This document shows positions 1 through 10,507 of a stretch of DNA of 14,835 bases, piece after piece (the stretch's first letter is position 1; each line of letters begins with the position of its first letter). Below the pieces are notes generated by a model, which made no database searches, had not been told where the DNA came from, and saw only the letters and a list, made by a program, of their open reading frames with translations. The stretch is from NCBI GenBank assembly GCA_946480845.1, contig CAMLLJ010000039.1, forward strand, positions 1-14,835. Direction: 5' to 3'. The DNA comes from an uncultured Gemmatimonadota bacterium. Lineage in GTDB: Bacteria; Gemmatimonadota; Gemmatimonadetes; Gemmatimonadales; GWC2-71-9. A program made the position numbers and the translations under genes.

Positions 1-1554
1 GAGCCGCTCGTCGGCGCGCACCGCCATCGCCCCCATCACCCGTTCGCGCAGCATGAGGATCGCGGCGGAGATCGAGTCGCGCGGCGCCTCGACGGGCGCC
101 GGCGCGCCGATGAGCCGGCCGCGAAGCGCGTCGGTGATCTCCACCTGGAAGCGGAGCCGGTCGCCGATCAGGTAGTAGGCCCCGGTGACGACGGTGCCCG
201 CACCGGTCTCGCCGCGCATCGCGGCAACGCGGCCCGCGCCGTCCGTGCCGGCGGCTGCCTGGAGCGCGTACGGCCACGGCACCACGCTCACGACGCCGGT
301 GTGCTGGATGCCCTGGGTGATCCAGTCGCCGGCGAGGCGGCCCACGGCGGCGAGGGACGAGTCGCCGGTCTCGTTCACCAGCGGGGCCACCGCCACGGGG
401 GCCGGCAGCGCGCCCGCCGCGGCCGGGGCCACGGGAGGTCCCACCGGACCTCTCCGCGCGTTCCAGCTCGCGAAAGCGGCGATCGAGGCCAGCACGATTA
501 CCGCGCCGGCCAGGGCGCGGCGGGTGCGCGCCGGCGGCGCCATTGCGGCGCGGGGCCCCGAGTCGCCCGCAGGCGTCACGCAGCCGTTGAGGGTCTCGAG
601 CAGCGTGGAGCTGGGCGGGCGCTCGCCCGGGTCAGGGGACAGGGCGTCGTTGATCAGCCTGGCGCACGCGGGGGGCACGCCGGCCGGGAGCACCGCACGG
701 TCGAGTGCCAGGTGGGCGGGTCCCGCGCCGGTGAGCATCTCGCGCGCCACCACGCCCCAGGCATAGATGTCGGCGGGGAACTTCGCCTCCGCGCCCGCCG
801 CCTGTTCCGGCGCCATGTAGCCCGCCGTCCCGATCGCGGTGCCCTCGGCGGTCAGGTGCTCGCCGGTGACGGGAGGGTCCGGCAGGGTCGCGATCCCGAA
901 ATCCAGCAGGTAGGCGTGCGCGCCTACGCAGAGGACGTTCTCGGGCTTGATGTCGCGGTGGACGATGCCGGCGCGATGGGCGTAGGCGAGCGCGTCGGCC
1001 AGGTCGCGCAGCAGGACGAGGGCGGCGCCGGGCTCGAGCGCGCGCTCTCGGCGGAGCCGCTCGCGCAGCGTCTCGCCCTCGACGTAGGGCATGACGTAGA
1101 AGAGGAGCGGCGGGTCGCCGACCTGGCCCGAGTCGATGAAGGCGAGGATGTGCGGGTGGGCGAGCCGCGCGGTGAGCCGCACCTCGCGCAGGAAGCGCCG
1201 CTCGCCGTAGGCGCTGGCGAACTCGGGCTTGAGCACCTTGAGCACCACCAGCCGCTCATGCTTGTGCTCGCGCGCCAGGTAGACGGTGGCCATCCCGCCG
1301 CGCCCGATCTCGCGCTCGATGGTGTAGCGCCCCTCGAGCCCGCGCTCGAGCTGGTCGCGGAAGGACGCGGCCTCGAGCACGGGACGGTCGAGCACCCCGG
1401 TCACGTCCTGCGCGGCCAGCAGGCGGCGCACGTCCTCGCGGAGGGCGGGGTCGGGGCACTCGGCCTCGAGCCACGAGTCGCGCTCGGCGGCGGGCCGCTC
1501 CATCGCGCCGTCGAAGAGATCGGAGAGGCGGCGCCAGTGGGGCAGGTCGCTCAT
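1..1554 (-). CDS. Transmembrane Ser/Thr protein kinase, C-terminus cut off by window edge
   Basis: The frame is open from the ATG at 1554 down to base 1 (518 codons, no stop), so the protein is truncated only by the window. After a leader of about 75 residues comes a Hanks-type kinase: glycine loop GRGGMATV (84-91), probable ATP-binding Lys106 in VVLKVLK, catalytic HRDIKPEN (His199, Asp201), DFG (218-220) and APE (248-250). One membrane helix follows (about 347-364). Residues from about 385 (VAVAPLVNETGD) to the edge look like the TolB/FlgO-like sensor region often fused to such kinases, including TGAYYLIGDRLRFQVEI. It should phosphorylate Ser/Thr of cytoplasmic partners in response to an external signal. 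Its start codon overlaps the stop of the upstream sigma gene as ATGA, so translation is probably coupled and the two proteins probably act together. The substrate is unknown. Confidence 0.93.
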   Translation of the reverse strand, partial: MSDLPHWRRLSDLFDGAMERPAAERDSWLEAECPDPALREDVRRLLAAQDVTGVLDRPVLEAASFRDQLERGLEGRYTIEREIGRGGMATVYLAREHKHERLVVLKVLKPEFASAYGERRFLREVRLTARLAHPHILAFIDSGQVGDPPLLFYVMPYVEGETLRERLRRERALEPGAALVLLRDLADALAYAHRAGIVHRDIKPENVLCVGAHAYLLDFGIATLPDPPVTGEHLTAEGTAIGTAGYMAPEQAAGAEAKFPADIYAWGVVAREMLTGAGPAHLALDRAVLPAGVPPACARLINDALSPDPGERPPSSTLLETLNGCVTPAGDSGPRAAMAPPARTRRALAGAVIVLASIAAFASWNARRGPVGPPVAPAAAGALPAPVAVAPLVNETGDSSLAAVGRLAGDWITQGIQHTGVVSVVPWPYALQAAAGTDGAGRVAAMRGETGAGTVVTGAYYLIGDRLRFQVEITDALRGRLIGAPAPVEAPRDSISAAILMLRERVMGAMAVRADERL

Positions 1555-2135
1555 GGCGCGGCCGGGTAGAGCTCGCTGTAGAGCCAGGCGCGGGCGCGAG
1601 CCCAGTCGCGCTGCACCGTGCGGGTGGTGACGCCGAGCGCCTGGGCGGTCTCCGGCTCGGTGAGCCCGCCGAAGAAGCGGCACTCCACCACCTGGCGGAG
1701 CCGCGGATCGAGCTCGCCCAGGCGGTCGAGCGCGTCGTCGAGCGCGAGCAGCTCGTCGAAGGAGAGGTCCACGCCGACCTGCTCGTTGGTGATCCGCACC
1801 GGGGACGCGCCGCCGCCGCGCTCGGCGGCGCGCCGGCGCCGCGCGTGGTCCACCAGCAGGTGGCGCATGGCGCGCGCCGCGATGGCGAGGAAATGGGCGC
1901 GGTCCTCGGGCGTGGCCGAGGGGCCGCCGGCCAGACGGAGGTATGCTTCGTGGACGAGGTCGGTCGGCTGCAGCGTATGCCCCGGCGCCTCGTGGCGCAG
2001 CAGGCGCGCCGCGATGGTCCGGAGGTCGTCGTGCACCAGCGGGAAGAGCCGGTCGAGCGCCGCGTCGTCGCCGGCGCGGAGGGCGCCGAGGAGGCGGGTC
2101 ACTTCCGCGTCAGCGGGCCGGCCGGGAGGTGACAT
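1551..2135 (-). CDS. ECF-family RNA polymerase sigma factor (TIGR02999-like)
   Basis: A 194-residue sigma-70 family protein. Region 2 covers about residues 30-100, with the conserved stretch LQPTDLVHEAYLRL (55-68) and HFLAIAARAMRHLLVDHAR. Region 4 covers about 130-190 (LDPRLRQVVECRFFGGLTEPETA, then the helix-turn-helix ALGVTTRTVQRDWARARAWL). This pattern matches the ECF group described from Planctomycetes, Acidobacteria and Gemmatimonadota that often sits beside Ser/Thr kinases. No anti-sigma gene is adjacent; the overlapping kinase gene (ATGA, 1551-1554) is the likely control partner, as inferred for other ECF-kinase pairs. The frame extends upstream to 2246, but the ATG at 2135 gives the normal length before region 2 and leaves the AT-rich TATATT (2184-2189, minus strand) free as a promoter element. 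No clear Shine-Dalgarno precedes this ATG. Confidence 0.92.
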   Translation of the reverse strand: MSPPGRPADAEVTRLLGALRAGDDAALDRLFPLVHDDLRTIAARLLRHEAPGHTLQPTDLVHEAYLRLAGGPSATPEDRAHFLAIAARAMRHLLVDHARRRRAAERGGGASPVRITNEQVGVDLSFDELLALDDALDRLGELDPRLRQVVECRFFGGLTEPETAQALGVTTRTVQRDWARARAWLYSELYPAAP

Positions 2136-2239
2136 CGCGAGGGGCGGTCCGGGTGCATGTCGGGATCTGGTGCGGTCCTGCGCAATATAGGTCGAGACGG
2201 ACCACCGAGCCATTCGACGCACGACCTGGAGGACGTACG
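2136..2239. promoter_or_regulatory. Divergent promoter region between sigma and TPR genes
   Basis: This 104-bp gap separates two divergent starts. It holds the only AT-rich patch nearby, around 2184-2190: on the minus strand it reads TATATT, a good -10 candidate for the sigma gene, and on the plus strand AATATA/TATAGG could serve the TPR gene. No convincing -35 hexamer lies at 17 bp on either strand, so ECF-type or otherwise unusual promoters are possible. A short dyad GGTC-N6-GACC (2190-2203) overlaps it. A strong Shine-Dalgarno, GGAGGA at 2228-2233, serves the TPR gene. Confidence 0.4.
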
Positions 2240-3889
2240 ATGCCACAGCTCCGCATCCTGCCGACCGCGGCGCTCGCGGCCGCGGCCCTCGCCGTGGCCA
2301 TGCTGCCCGCCGCGCCGGCGCAGGCGCAGTCCCATGCCGGCCACGGAGATGGGACGGTGCCGCTCTACGACAACCTGGGCAGCCACCACTACGAGGTGAC
2401 GGTGCGGGTGCCGGCGGCCCAGCGCTACTTCGACCAGGGGATGCGGCTCACCTGGGCGTTCAATCATGGTGAAGCGATCCGCGCCTTCGCCGAGGGCGAG
2501 CGGCTCGATCCCACCTGCGCGATGTGCGCGTGGGGCATCGCATTCGCCTACGGGCCCAACATCAACGGCGGGATGGATTCCGCGTCGGCGGTGGCGGCGC
2601 ATGCGGCGGTGCTGCGGGCATCGGAGCGCGCCGGCGGCGTGAGCGAGCGGGAGCGCGCGCTGATCGGCGCGCTGGCCGCGCGCTACGCCGCCGTGCCCGC
2701 GCCCGAGCGGGCCGCGCTCGACACGGCGTGGGCCGAGGCGATCGGCAAGGTGGCAGACCAGTACCCGGCGGACCAGGAGGCGCAGACGCTCCACGCCGAC
2801 GCCCTCATGAACCTGAGCCCGTGGAACTACTGGACGAAGGACGGCCAGCCCCGGCCGGCCACGCCGGCCATGCTCGAGCGGCTCGAGCGCGTGCTGGCCG
2901 CCAACCCGAGCCACCCGGGCGCCTGCCACCTCTTCATCCACGCGGTCGAGGCGGCGCATCCCGAGCGCGCCGTGCCCTGCGCCGAGCGGCTGGCGGCGCT
3001 GATGCCGGGCGCGGGCCACATCGTGCACATGCCGGGTCACATCTACATCCGGGTGGGGCGCTACCTCGACGCCATCGCGGCCAACGAACACGCGGTGCAC
3101 GCCGACGAGAGCTACCTCGAGGGGCCCGCGGCAAGCCGGCAGGGCGTCTACGCGCAGGGGTACTACCCGCACAACTACCACTTCATGAACTTCGCCGCGT
3201 CGTTCGCCGGGATGAGCAACACTGCGCTCCGCTCGGCGCGCGCGGTGACGGCGACGGTGGGCGCCGACGTGGCGCGCGCGCATCCCTGGCTCGAGTCGGT
3301 GACGCCGGTGGTGTGGCAGACGTACGTGACGTTCGGGCGCTGGGACGCCATCCTGGCGGAGCGGCTGCCGCCGAAGGACCTGCGCTACCTCACGGGGATG
3401 GCCTACTACGCGCGCGGCGTCGCCTTCGCCGCGAAGCGCCGCTGGGCCGAGGCGCGCGCGGCGCTCGACACGGTGAGCGCGGTCGCGGCGGCGTTCCCCG
3501 AGGGCCCGAACGGCACCGCGCTCCGGATCGGCGCCGAGATGCTGCGCGGCGAGATCGCGCTGCGCTCGGGGCGGCACGAGGCGGCGCTGGCGGCGTTCCG
3601 CGCCGGGCAGGCGCTGGAGGATGGGCTCCTCTACACCGAGCCGCCGTACTGGTACTACCCGGTCCGGCAGTCGCTGGGGAAGGCGCTGCTCGCCGCGGGC
3701 CGGCCGGCCGAAGCCGAGCGCGCATACCGCGAGGACCTGGAGCACTTCCCCGAGAACGGGTGGTCACTGTTCGGGCTGGCCCAGAGCCTCGACGCACAGG
3801 GGAAGGCGGCGGAGGCGCGCGCGGTGCGGGTGCGCTTCGACCGCGCGTGGCGGCATGCAGACGTGCGGCTGAGGGCCTCGCGATTCTGA
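2240..3889 (+). CDS. Secreted tetratricopeptide-repeat protein
   Basis: A 549-residue protein starting at the ATG that lies 6 nt after GGAGGA. An N-terminal signal peptide with a long Ala-rich hydrophobic core ends near AQA-QSH (about residue 29-30), so the protein is exported. TPR-like helical pairs cover most of the rest: AFNHGEAIRAFAEGERLDP (73-91), AAFRAGQALEDG (451-462), KALLAAGRPAEAERAYREDL (481-500) and GLAQSLDAQGKAAEARAVRVRF (512-533). The central part carries the conserved blocks of a widespread but functionally uncharacterised family: CAMCAWGIAFAYGPNIN (93-109), ACHLFIHAVEAAHPERA (228-244) and HIVHMPGHIYIRVGRYLDAI (260-279), rich in His and with a CxxC. Such proteins are scaffolds; the His/Cys blocks might bind a metal, but that is speculation. 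It is transcribed away from the sigma/kinase pair. Confidence 0.9.
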   Translation: MPQLRILPTAALAAAALAVAMLPAAPAQAQSHAGHGDGTVPLYDNLGSHHYEVTVRVPAAQRYFDQGMRLTWAFNHGEAIRAFAEGERLDPTCAMCAWGIAFAYGPNINGGMDSASAVAAHAAVLRASERAGGVSERERALIGALAARYAAVPAPERAALDTAWAEAIGKVADQYPADQEAQTLHADALMNLSPWNYWTKDGQPRPATPAMLERLERVLAANPSHPGACHLFIHAVEAAHPERAVPCAERLAALMPGAGHIVHMPGHIYIRVGRYLDAIAANEHAVHADESYLEGPAASRQGVYAQGYYPHNYHFMNFAASFAGMSNTALRSARAVTATVGADVARAHPWLESVTPVVWQTYVTFGRWDAILAERLPPKDLRYLTGMAYYARGVAFAAKRRWAEARAALDTVSAVAAAFPEGPNGTALRIGAEMLRGEIALRSGRHEAALAAFRAGQALEDGLLYTEPPYWYYPVRQSLGKALLAAGRPAEAERAYREDLEHFPENGWSLFGLAQSLDAQGKAAEARAVRVRFDRAWRHADVRLRASRF

Positions 3890-3902
3890 TCATGCGGCCG
3901 GG

Positions 3903-3944
3903 GTGACACCGGTCACGGGGGCGTTCGCGGTCCCGGGCTAGGTT
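3903..3944 (+). promoter_or_regulatory. Promoter with perfect CRP/FNR-type operator, for the glycine-zipper lipoprotein
   Basis: GTGA-CACCGG-TCAC (3903-3916) is a perfect dyad with the GTGA-N6-TCAC spacing of CRP/FNR-family operators. Exactly 22 nt later comes TAGGTT (3939-3944), which keeps the three most conserved -10 positions (T, A and last T). This would put the start of transcription near 3951 and the operator centre at -41.5, the class II position. The same geometry recurs before the genes starting at 14337 and, with one mismatch, 10467. The site also lies 13 nt after a stop codon, but arms of 4-5 bp are too short for a terminator. Confidence 0.6.
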
Positions 3945-4004
3945 GGACGTGCAGGAATGAGACGTCCGACGGGACTACGAACGAACCACCGGGAGGCGTA
4001 CCGC

Positions 4005-4646
4005 ATGAGAATGCACGCGATTGGGGCGATCCTCGCCGCCACCCTGGCAGGCGCGGGTTGTGCGAGGCAGGCCACGGTCGAATCAGGCAACACACCAGCG
4101 CCGGAAGCGCGCCCCACGACGGGCCGCTCCATGCCCATAGGCACTACGCTCCATGCACGACTGGACGATTCCCTCGGCACCGACCGCAGCAAGGTCGGCG
4201 ATCGGTTCACGGCCACGGTGACCACCGCGGTCACCGCCGACAACGGCGAGACCGTGGTGCCTGCCGGCGCCACGGTGCACGGCACCGTGACCGGGCTCGA
4301 CAACTCGGACCGGGCCGGCGACAACGCCTACATCCGGCTCGACTTCGAGCGGCTGAGCTTCGGCGGGCGCGACTACGCGTTCGACGCCGACGTCGTGGCG
4401 ACGAACCTGCAGACCCAGGGCGACACGCGCAACGAGACCATCAAGAAGGCCGGCATCGGTGCGGCCGCGGGCGCGGTGCTCGGCGCGGTGCTGGGCGACG
4501 CGGACCTCAAGAACATCGTGCTCGGCGCCGCCATCGGCGCGGCGGCCGGGACGGTGATCTCGCTGGGCTCGGGCGACGTCGAGGCAGTGCTGCCGGCGGG
4601 GTCGGAGCTGACACTCAGGTCCACCGAGCTGGTGTCGATGCGCTGA
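4005..4646 (+). CDS. Glycine-zipper lipoprotein, envelope-associated
   Basis: A 213-residue protein. The ATG at 4005 is chosen because GGGAGG lies 8 nt upstream (3991-3996) and it leaves a compact leader MRMHAIGAILAATLAGAGC; an in-frame ATG at 3957 would bury this signal peptide. Cys19 is a plausible but non-ideal lipidation site (GAG-C rather than LAG-C). Residues about 43-130 form a beta-rich domain (MPIGTTLHARLDDSLGTDRS, then VVPAGATVHGTVTGLDNS), the pattern of a family common in Acidobacteria and Gemmatimonadota, loosely like TrbI/VirB10 beta domains. A glycine zipper follows (IGAAAGAVLGAVLGD, then VLGAAIGAAAGTVISLGSG), which can pack in or against a membrane. A short beta segment (VEAVLPAGSELTLRST) closes it. 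It probably sits in the outer membrane or periplasm; the role is unknown. It has its own CRP/FNR-like promoter and a hairpin terminator. Confidence 0.85.
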   Translation: MRMHAIGAILAATLAGAGCARQATVESGNTPAPEARPTTGRSMPIGTTLHARLDDSLGTDRSKVGDRFTATVTTAVTADNGETVVPAGATVHGTVTGLDNSDRAGDNAYIRLDFERLSFGGRDYAFDADVVATNLQTQGDTRNETIKKAGIGAAAGAVLGAVLGDADLKNIVLGAAIGAAAGTVISLGSGDVEAVLPAGSELTLRSTELVSMR

Positions 4647-4668
4647 GCGGCACCGAGGCCCGCCGTAC

Positions 4669-4711
4669 AAGCCCGCCGCGGCCCGATGCCTGGGCTGCGG
4701 CGGGCTTGCTT
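4669..4711 (+). terminator. Terminator-like hairpin after the lipoprotein gene
   Basis: An 11-bp perfect stem, AAGCCCGCCGC (4669-4679) with GCGGCGGGCTT (4697-4707), starts 22 nt after the lipoprotein stop. The 17-nt loop holds a further GCCC/GGGC pairing. The trailing sequence GCTT is only mildly T-rich, so termination may be partial. Confidence 0.65.
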
Positions 4712-4778
4712 CGTGCTGGCTTCACGGTTGCTTCATGCAAGGTCCCCATGTTTGAGCCTCACCCGAGGAGGGACCTTC

Positions 4779-6224
4779 GTGAACACGGCAGCGCTTCCGT
4801 CGATCATCCAGGGCGGCATGGGCATCGGCGTCTCCGGCTGGCCGCTCGCCCGCGCGGTGTCGCGTCGCGGGCAGCTCGGCGTCGTCTCCGGCACCGCCAT
4901 CGATTCGCTCTTCGTCCGGCGCCTGCAGGATGGCGATCCGGGCGGCCACCTGCGGCGGGCCATGGAGCACTTCCCGCTCCCCGAGGCCGCGGAGGCGGCG
5001 CTCCGGAAGTACTTCCTCCCGGAGGGGCGGCCGGCAGGCGCGCCGTACAGGATGCTCTCGATGTACCGCCAGGGCGCGGCCCGGATGCGCGAGCGGGTCA
5101 CCATTCTGGCGAGCTTCGTCGAGGTCTGGCTCGCGCGCGAGGGGCATGGCGGCCGGGTCGGCATCAACCTGCTCACCAAGGTCCAGCTCCCCAACCTCGC
5201 CGCGCTCTACGGCGCGATGCTCGCCGGCGTGGACTCGGTGCTGATGGGCGCGGGCATCCCGCGCGAGATCCCCGGCATCCTCGACCGCCTCGCGCGCCAC
5301 GAGCGGGCGACACTGCGGCTCGACGTCGACGGGGCGGCGGCCGGCCAGGTGGTCGAGTGCGCGCTCGATCCCGCCGAGCACTGGGATGGCAGGGACGTGC
5401 CGCAGCTCAGGCGGCCCTGGTTCCTGCCCATCGTGTCCAGCGAGTCGCTGGCGACGATGCTCACGCGGAAGGCGAGCGGCGAGGTCAACGGCTTCGTGGT
5501 CGAGGGCCCGACCGCCGGCGGCCACAACGCGCCGCCCCGGGGCAAGCCGCAGCTCAACGACCGCGGCGAGCCGATCTACGGCGAGCGCGACATCGCCGAC
5601 CTCGCCGCGATGCGCGACCTCGGCGTGCCGTTCTGGCTGGCCGGGGGCACCGGCTCTCCGGAGGCACTCGCGAGCGCACGCGCGGCGGGCGCGGCCGGGA
5701 TTCAGGTCGGTACCCTCTTCGCCTACGCGGACGAGTCGGGCCTGACACCGGAGTACAAGCGCTCGGTGCTCGCGCATGCCGCCCGCGGCGAGGTGGACGT
5801 GGTGACCGATCCGCGCGCCTCGCCGACCGGGTACCCCTTCAAGGTGGTCCGCTGGCCCGACGACCCGGTGGCCTCGGGCCCCGAGCGCGAGCGGGTCTGC
5901 GACCTCGGCTACCTGCGCGAGGCGTATGCGCGGCCCGACGGGCGGATCGGCTACCGCTGCGCCGCCGAGCCGGTCGCGGCCTACGTGGAGAAGGGCGGGA
6001 GCGAGGCCGACACCGTCGGGCGGCGCTGCCTCTGCAATGCGCTCATGGCAAACATCGGCCACGCGCAGGTGCGCGACGAAGGGCGCGTGGAACCGCCCCT
6101 GCTCACCAGCGGGGACGACCTGGTCGGCATCGCCGGGTTCCTTGCCGGCCGCACCTCCTACACCGCGAACGACGTGCTGGACTACCTGGAAGGGGCGCCG
6201 GCACGGAGTTGTACGCTGGGCTGA
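4779..6224 (+). CDS. Nitronate monooxygenase / 2-nitropropane dioxygenase family flavoprotein
   Basis: A 481-residue TIM-barrel FMN enzyme of the nitronate monooxygenase/PfaD-like superfamily. The start is GTG at 4779, preceded by GAGGAGGG (4765-4772) about 6 nt upstream; upstream in-frame ATG codons have no such site and would add a tail before the barrel. Family features are QGGMGIGVSGWPLARAVSRRG (11-31), GVDSVLMGAGIPREIPG (150-166), the GGHNAPPRG segment with His249 (247-255), and phosphate-binding LAGGTGSPEAL (287-297) and AAGIQVGTLFA (305-315). Classical bacterial nitronate monooxygenases are about 320-370 residues; the extra length here includes a Cys-containing C-terminal region (DTVGRRCLCNALMANIGHAQ, 411-430). 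The substrate cannot be read from sequence: alkyl nitronates are the family reference, but enoyl-reductase roles as in PfaD are also possible. No signal peptide, so cytoplasmic. The kinase gene begins 66 nt after its stop. Confidence 0.88.
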   Translation: MNTAALPSIIQGGMGIGVSGWPLARAVSRRGQLGVVSGTAIDSLFVRRLQDGDPGGHLRRAMEHFPLPEAAEAALRKYFLPEGRPAGAPYRMLSMYRQGAARMRERVTILASFVEVWLAREGHGGRVGINLLTKVQLPNLAALYGAMLAGVDSVLMGAGIPREIPGILDRLARHERATLRLDVDGAAAGQVVECALDPAEHWDGRDVPQLRRPWFLPIVSSESLATMLTRKASGEVNGFVVEGPTAGGHNAPPRGKPQLNDRGEPIYGERDIADLAAMRDLGVPFWLAGGTGSPEALASARAAGAAGIQVGTLFAYADESGLTPEYKRSVLAHAARGEVDVVTDPRASPTGYPFKVVRWPDDPVASGPERERVCDLGYLREAYARPDGRIGYRCAAEPVAAYVEKGGSEADTVGRRCLCNALMANIGHAQVRDEGRVEPPLLTSGDDLVGIAGFLAGRTSYTANDVLDYLEGAPARSCTLG

Positions 6225-6290
6225 CCGGCGGGGGAGGCGGACCGGGGGGCGGCGGATGTAACTTGGAGCACTTCTCCCGCCCCGGACCAG

Positions 6291-9464
<3,174 letters not shown>

Positions 9465-9473
9465 CCGTAGCCG

Positions 9474-10172
9474 CTACTTCTGCCCGGGCGGGTGCGACTT
9501 CCGGTCGCGCTCCCCGCCATCGGCGGTCTGCGCGTTGCCGATCTGACCCTCCCCGGTGGGCCCCTTCTGCGTCCTGCCCTTGCCCATCCGGTCGCCGGTG
9601 GATGCCGGAGGGGCGTTCTGCTCATTCGGATCCGCGTCCTTCCGATCCGGTTCCTTGCGTCCCATCGCCGTGCTCCTTTCGTCCTCTGCCAGGGCCTCCC
9701 CATAGGTGTGCTCGCCGGGGAAGTCCTCGCCCTCGTGGCCGCGAGCCCCCGAGCTGGTGCCGCTGCTGTGGCGCACCCAGTCACCGTAGCGGGGCGCGTC
9801 CTCCGTTTCGCCCTGGTCTTCGTAGACGCTCCCGCCGATCGTCGCGGCGCCGCCTTCGTCGCCGGTGCCGCCGGTGCGTGGGTCCGCCTCGTCCGGCTCG
9901 CGCCCTTCGCGGTCGTCGGCGCCGAGCGCGCCGACGTCGGTCTGGTCGCGCCGGTGCGTCCAGTCGTTGGGCTGGTTGCTCCCCTGGCCGCCCGCGGTGG
10001 TGAACTCCGTGTCGCTGCCGGCGAAGTTGCCGATGGGGCCGGTCGGCTCGTCGCCCTCTTCGAGGAGCTGTCCACCCGCGGGCGTCGCGATACGCCGCTC
10101 CGGTCCGCGCCAAGCCTCGGCGCGAGGGCGGCGGCGGTCGCGGTCGGCCGTGTACTCATCGTTGACGCTCAT
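9474..10172 (-). CDS. Hydrophilic, probably disordered protein (hypothetical)
   Basis: A 232-residue protein with no recognised domain. It is rich in Gly, Asp, Glu, Arg, Thr, Gln and Pro, has no Cys, no hydrophobic stretch, no signal peptide and no membrane helix, so it should be largely unfolded and cytoplasmic. Both ends are strongly charged (DRDRRRPRAEAWRGPERR near the start, GGERDRKSHPPGQK at the end). I accept it as real because AAGGAAGG precedes the ATG at 10172, third codon positions are nearly all G/C, and the start lies 1 nt after the stop of the preceding gene (10174), typical of a coupled operon. Composition recalls hydrophilin or desiccation-type stress proteins, but this is analogy only. 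It converges on the kinase gene with a 9-bp gap. Other long frames here, on both strands, lack comparable start signals. Confidence 0.7.
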   Translation of the reverse strand: MSVNDEYTADRDRRRPRAEAWRGPERRIATPAGGQLLEEGDEPTGPIGNFAGSDTEFTTAGGQGSNQPNDWTHRRDQTDVGALGADDREGREPDEADPRTGGTGDEGGAATIGGSVYEDQGETEDAPRYGDWVRHSSGTSSGARGHEGEDFPGEHTYGEALAEDERSTAMGRKEPDRKDADPNEQNAPPASTGDRMGKGRTQKGPTGEGQIGNAQTADGGERDRKSHPPGQK

Positions 10173-10173
10173 G

Positions 10174-10467
10174 TCAGCCTTCCTTCCCGCCCTTCCGGGT
10201 GGAGCGGCCCCGCCCGCCGGTGGCGGGATCGCCGTCGTCGCCGTCGGCCTGGGCGGAGGGGTCGTGGTCGGGACGGTCGGGACGGTCAGGACGGTCAGGA
10301 CGGTCAGGACGGTCGGGACGGTCGGGACGGTCGTGGGACGACGGGTGCGGGCCCTTGCCGTGGTGTTCGATTGCGCCGCCGGTCGGGGTTTCGAAGCGCT
10401 CCTCCGGCTGGTCGCCGCCGCCGATGGATTCCTGGCCGGCGCCGCCGGTCCTGGAACGTTCTGTCAT
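10174..10467 (-). CDS. Small disordered protein with seven Asp-Arg-Pro repeats
   Basis: A 97-residue hydrophilic protein, first gene of a two-gene operon. Residues 1-45 are polar (MTERSRTGGAGQESIGGGDQ), residues 46-66 are seven perfect DRP triplets encoded by a 9-bp tandem repeat, and the tail is acidic then basic (ADGDDGDPATGG, GRSTRKGGKEG). No domain, signal peptide or membrane segment is visible. The ATG at 10467 has GAGG about 4 nt upstream and a promoter candidate with an imperfect CRP/FNR-type operator (10508-10549). The next gene starts 1 nt after this stop, so the two products are probably made together. The number of DRP units could vary between strains by replication slippage without breaking the frame. 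Function unknown; a stress-related hydrophilin-like role is a guess. Confidence 0.7.
   Translation of the reverse strand: MTERSRTGGAGQESIGGGDQPEERFETPTGGAIEHHGKGPHPSSHDRPDRPDRPDRPDRPDRPDRPDHDPSAQADGDDGDPATGGRGRSTRKGGKEG
10271..10333. repeat. 9-bp tandem repeat, seven units, inside the DRP gene
   Basis: Seven contiguous copies of GGACGGTCR (plus-strand sense; last base A or G in the order G,A,A,A,G,G,G). On the minus strand they encode DRP seven times. The 9-bp period preserves the reading frame. Bases 10284-10326 recur exactly at 10554-10596. Confidence 0.95.
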
Positions 10468-10507
10468 GGTGCCTCGCAGGGTTGAGATGCGTGTCGGTTC
10501 CGAGGCA

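Noticed and set aside
2190..2203. GGTC-N6-GACC dyad as another CRP/FNR operator
   Set aside because: The half-sites are not GTGA/TCAC and no consistent -10 spacing is seen; it may be chance.
2099..3745. Long minus-strand frame opposite the TPR gene
   Set aside because: It has no domain signal and is compositionally like other antisense frames, while the plus strand has a signal peptide, family motifs and a strong Shine-Dalgarno.
4218..4234. Dyad GTGACC-N5-GGTCAC resembling the operator
   Set aside because: Its GTGA and TCAC halves are 9 nt apart rather than 6, and it lies inside the lipoprotein coding sequence.
4710..4740. TCAC half-site upstream of the flavoprotein (GTGC-N5-TCAC)
   Set aside because: Wrong spacing, a mismatched half-site, and no -10-like hexamer 22 nt downstream.
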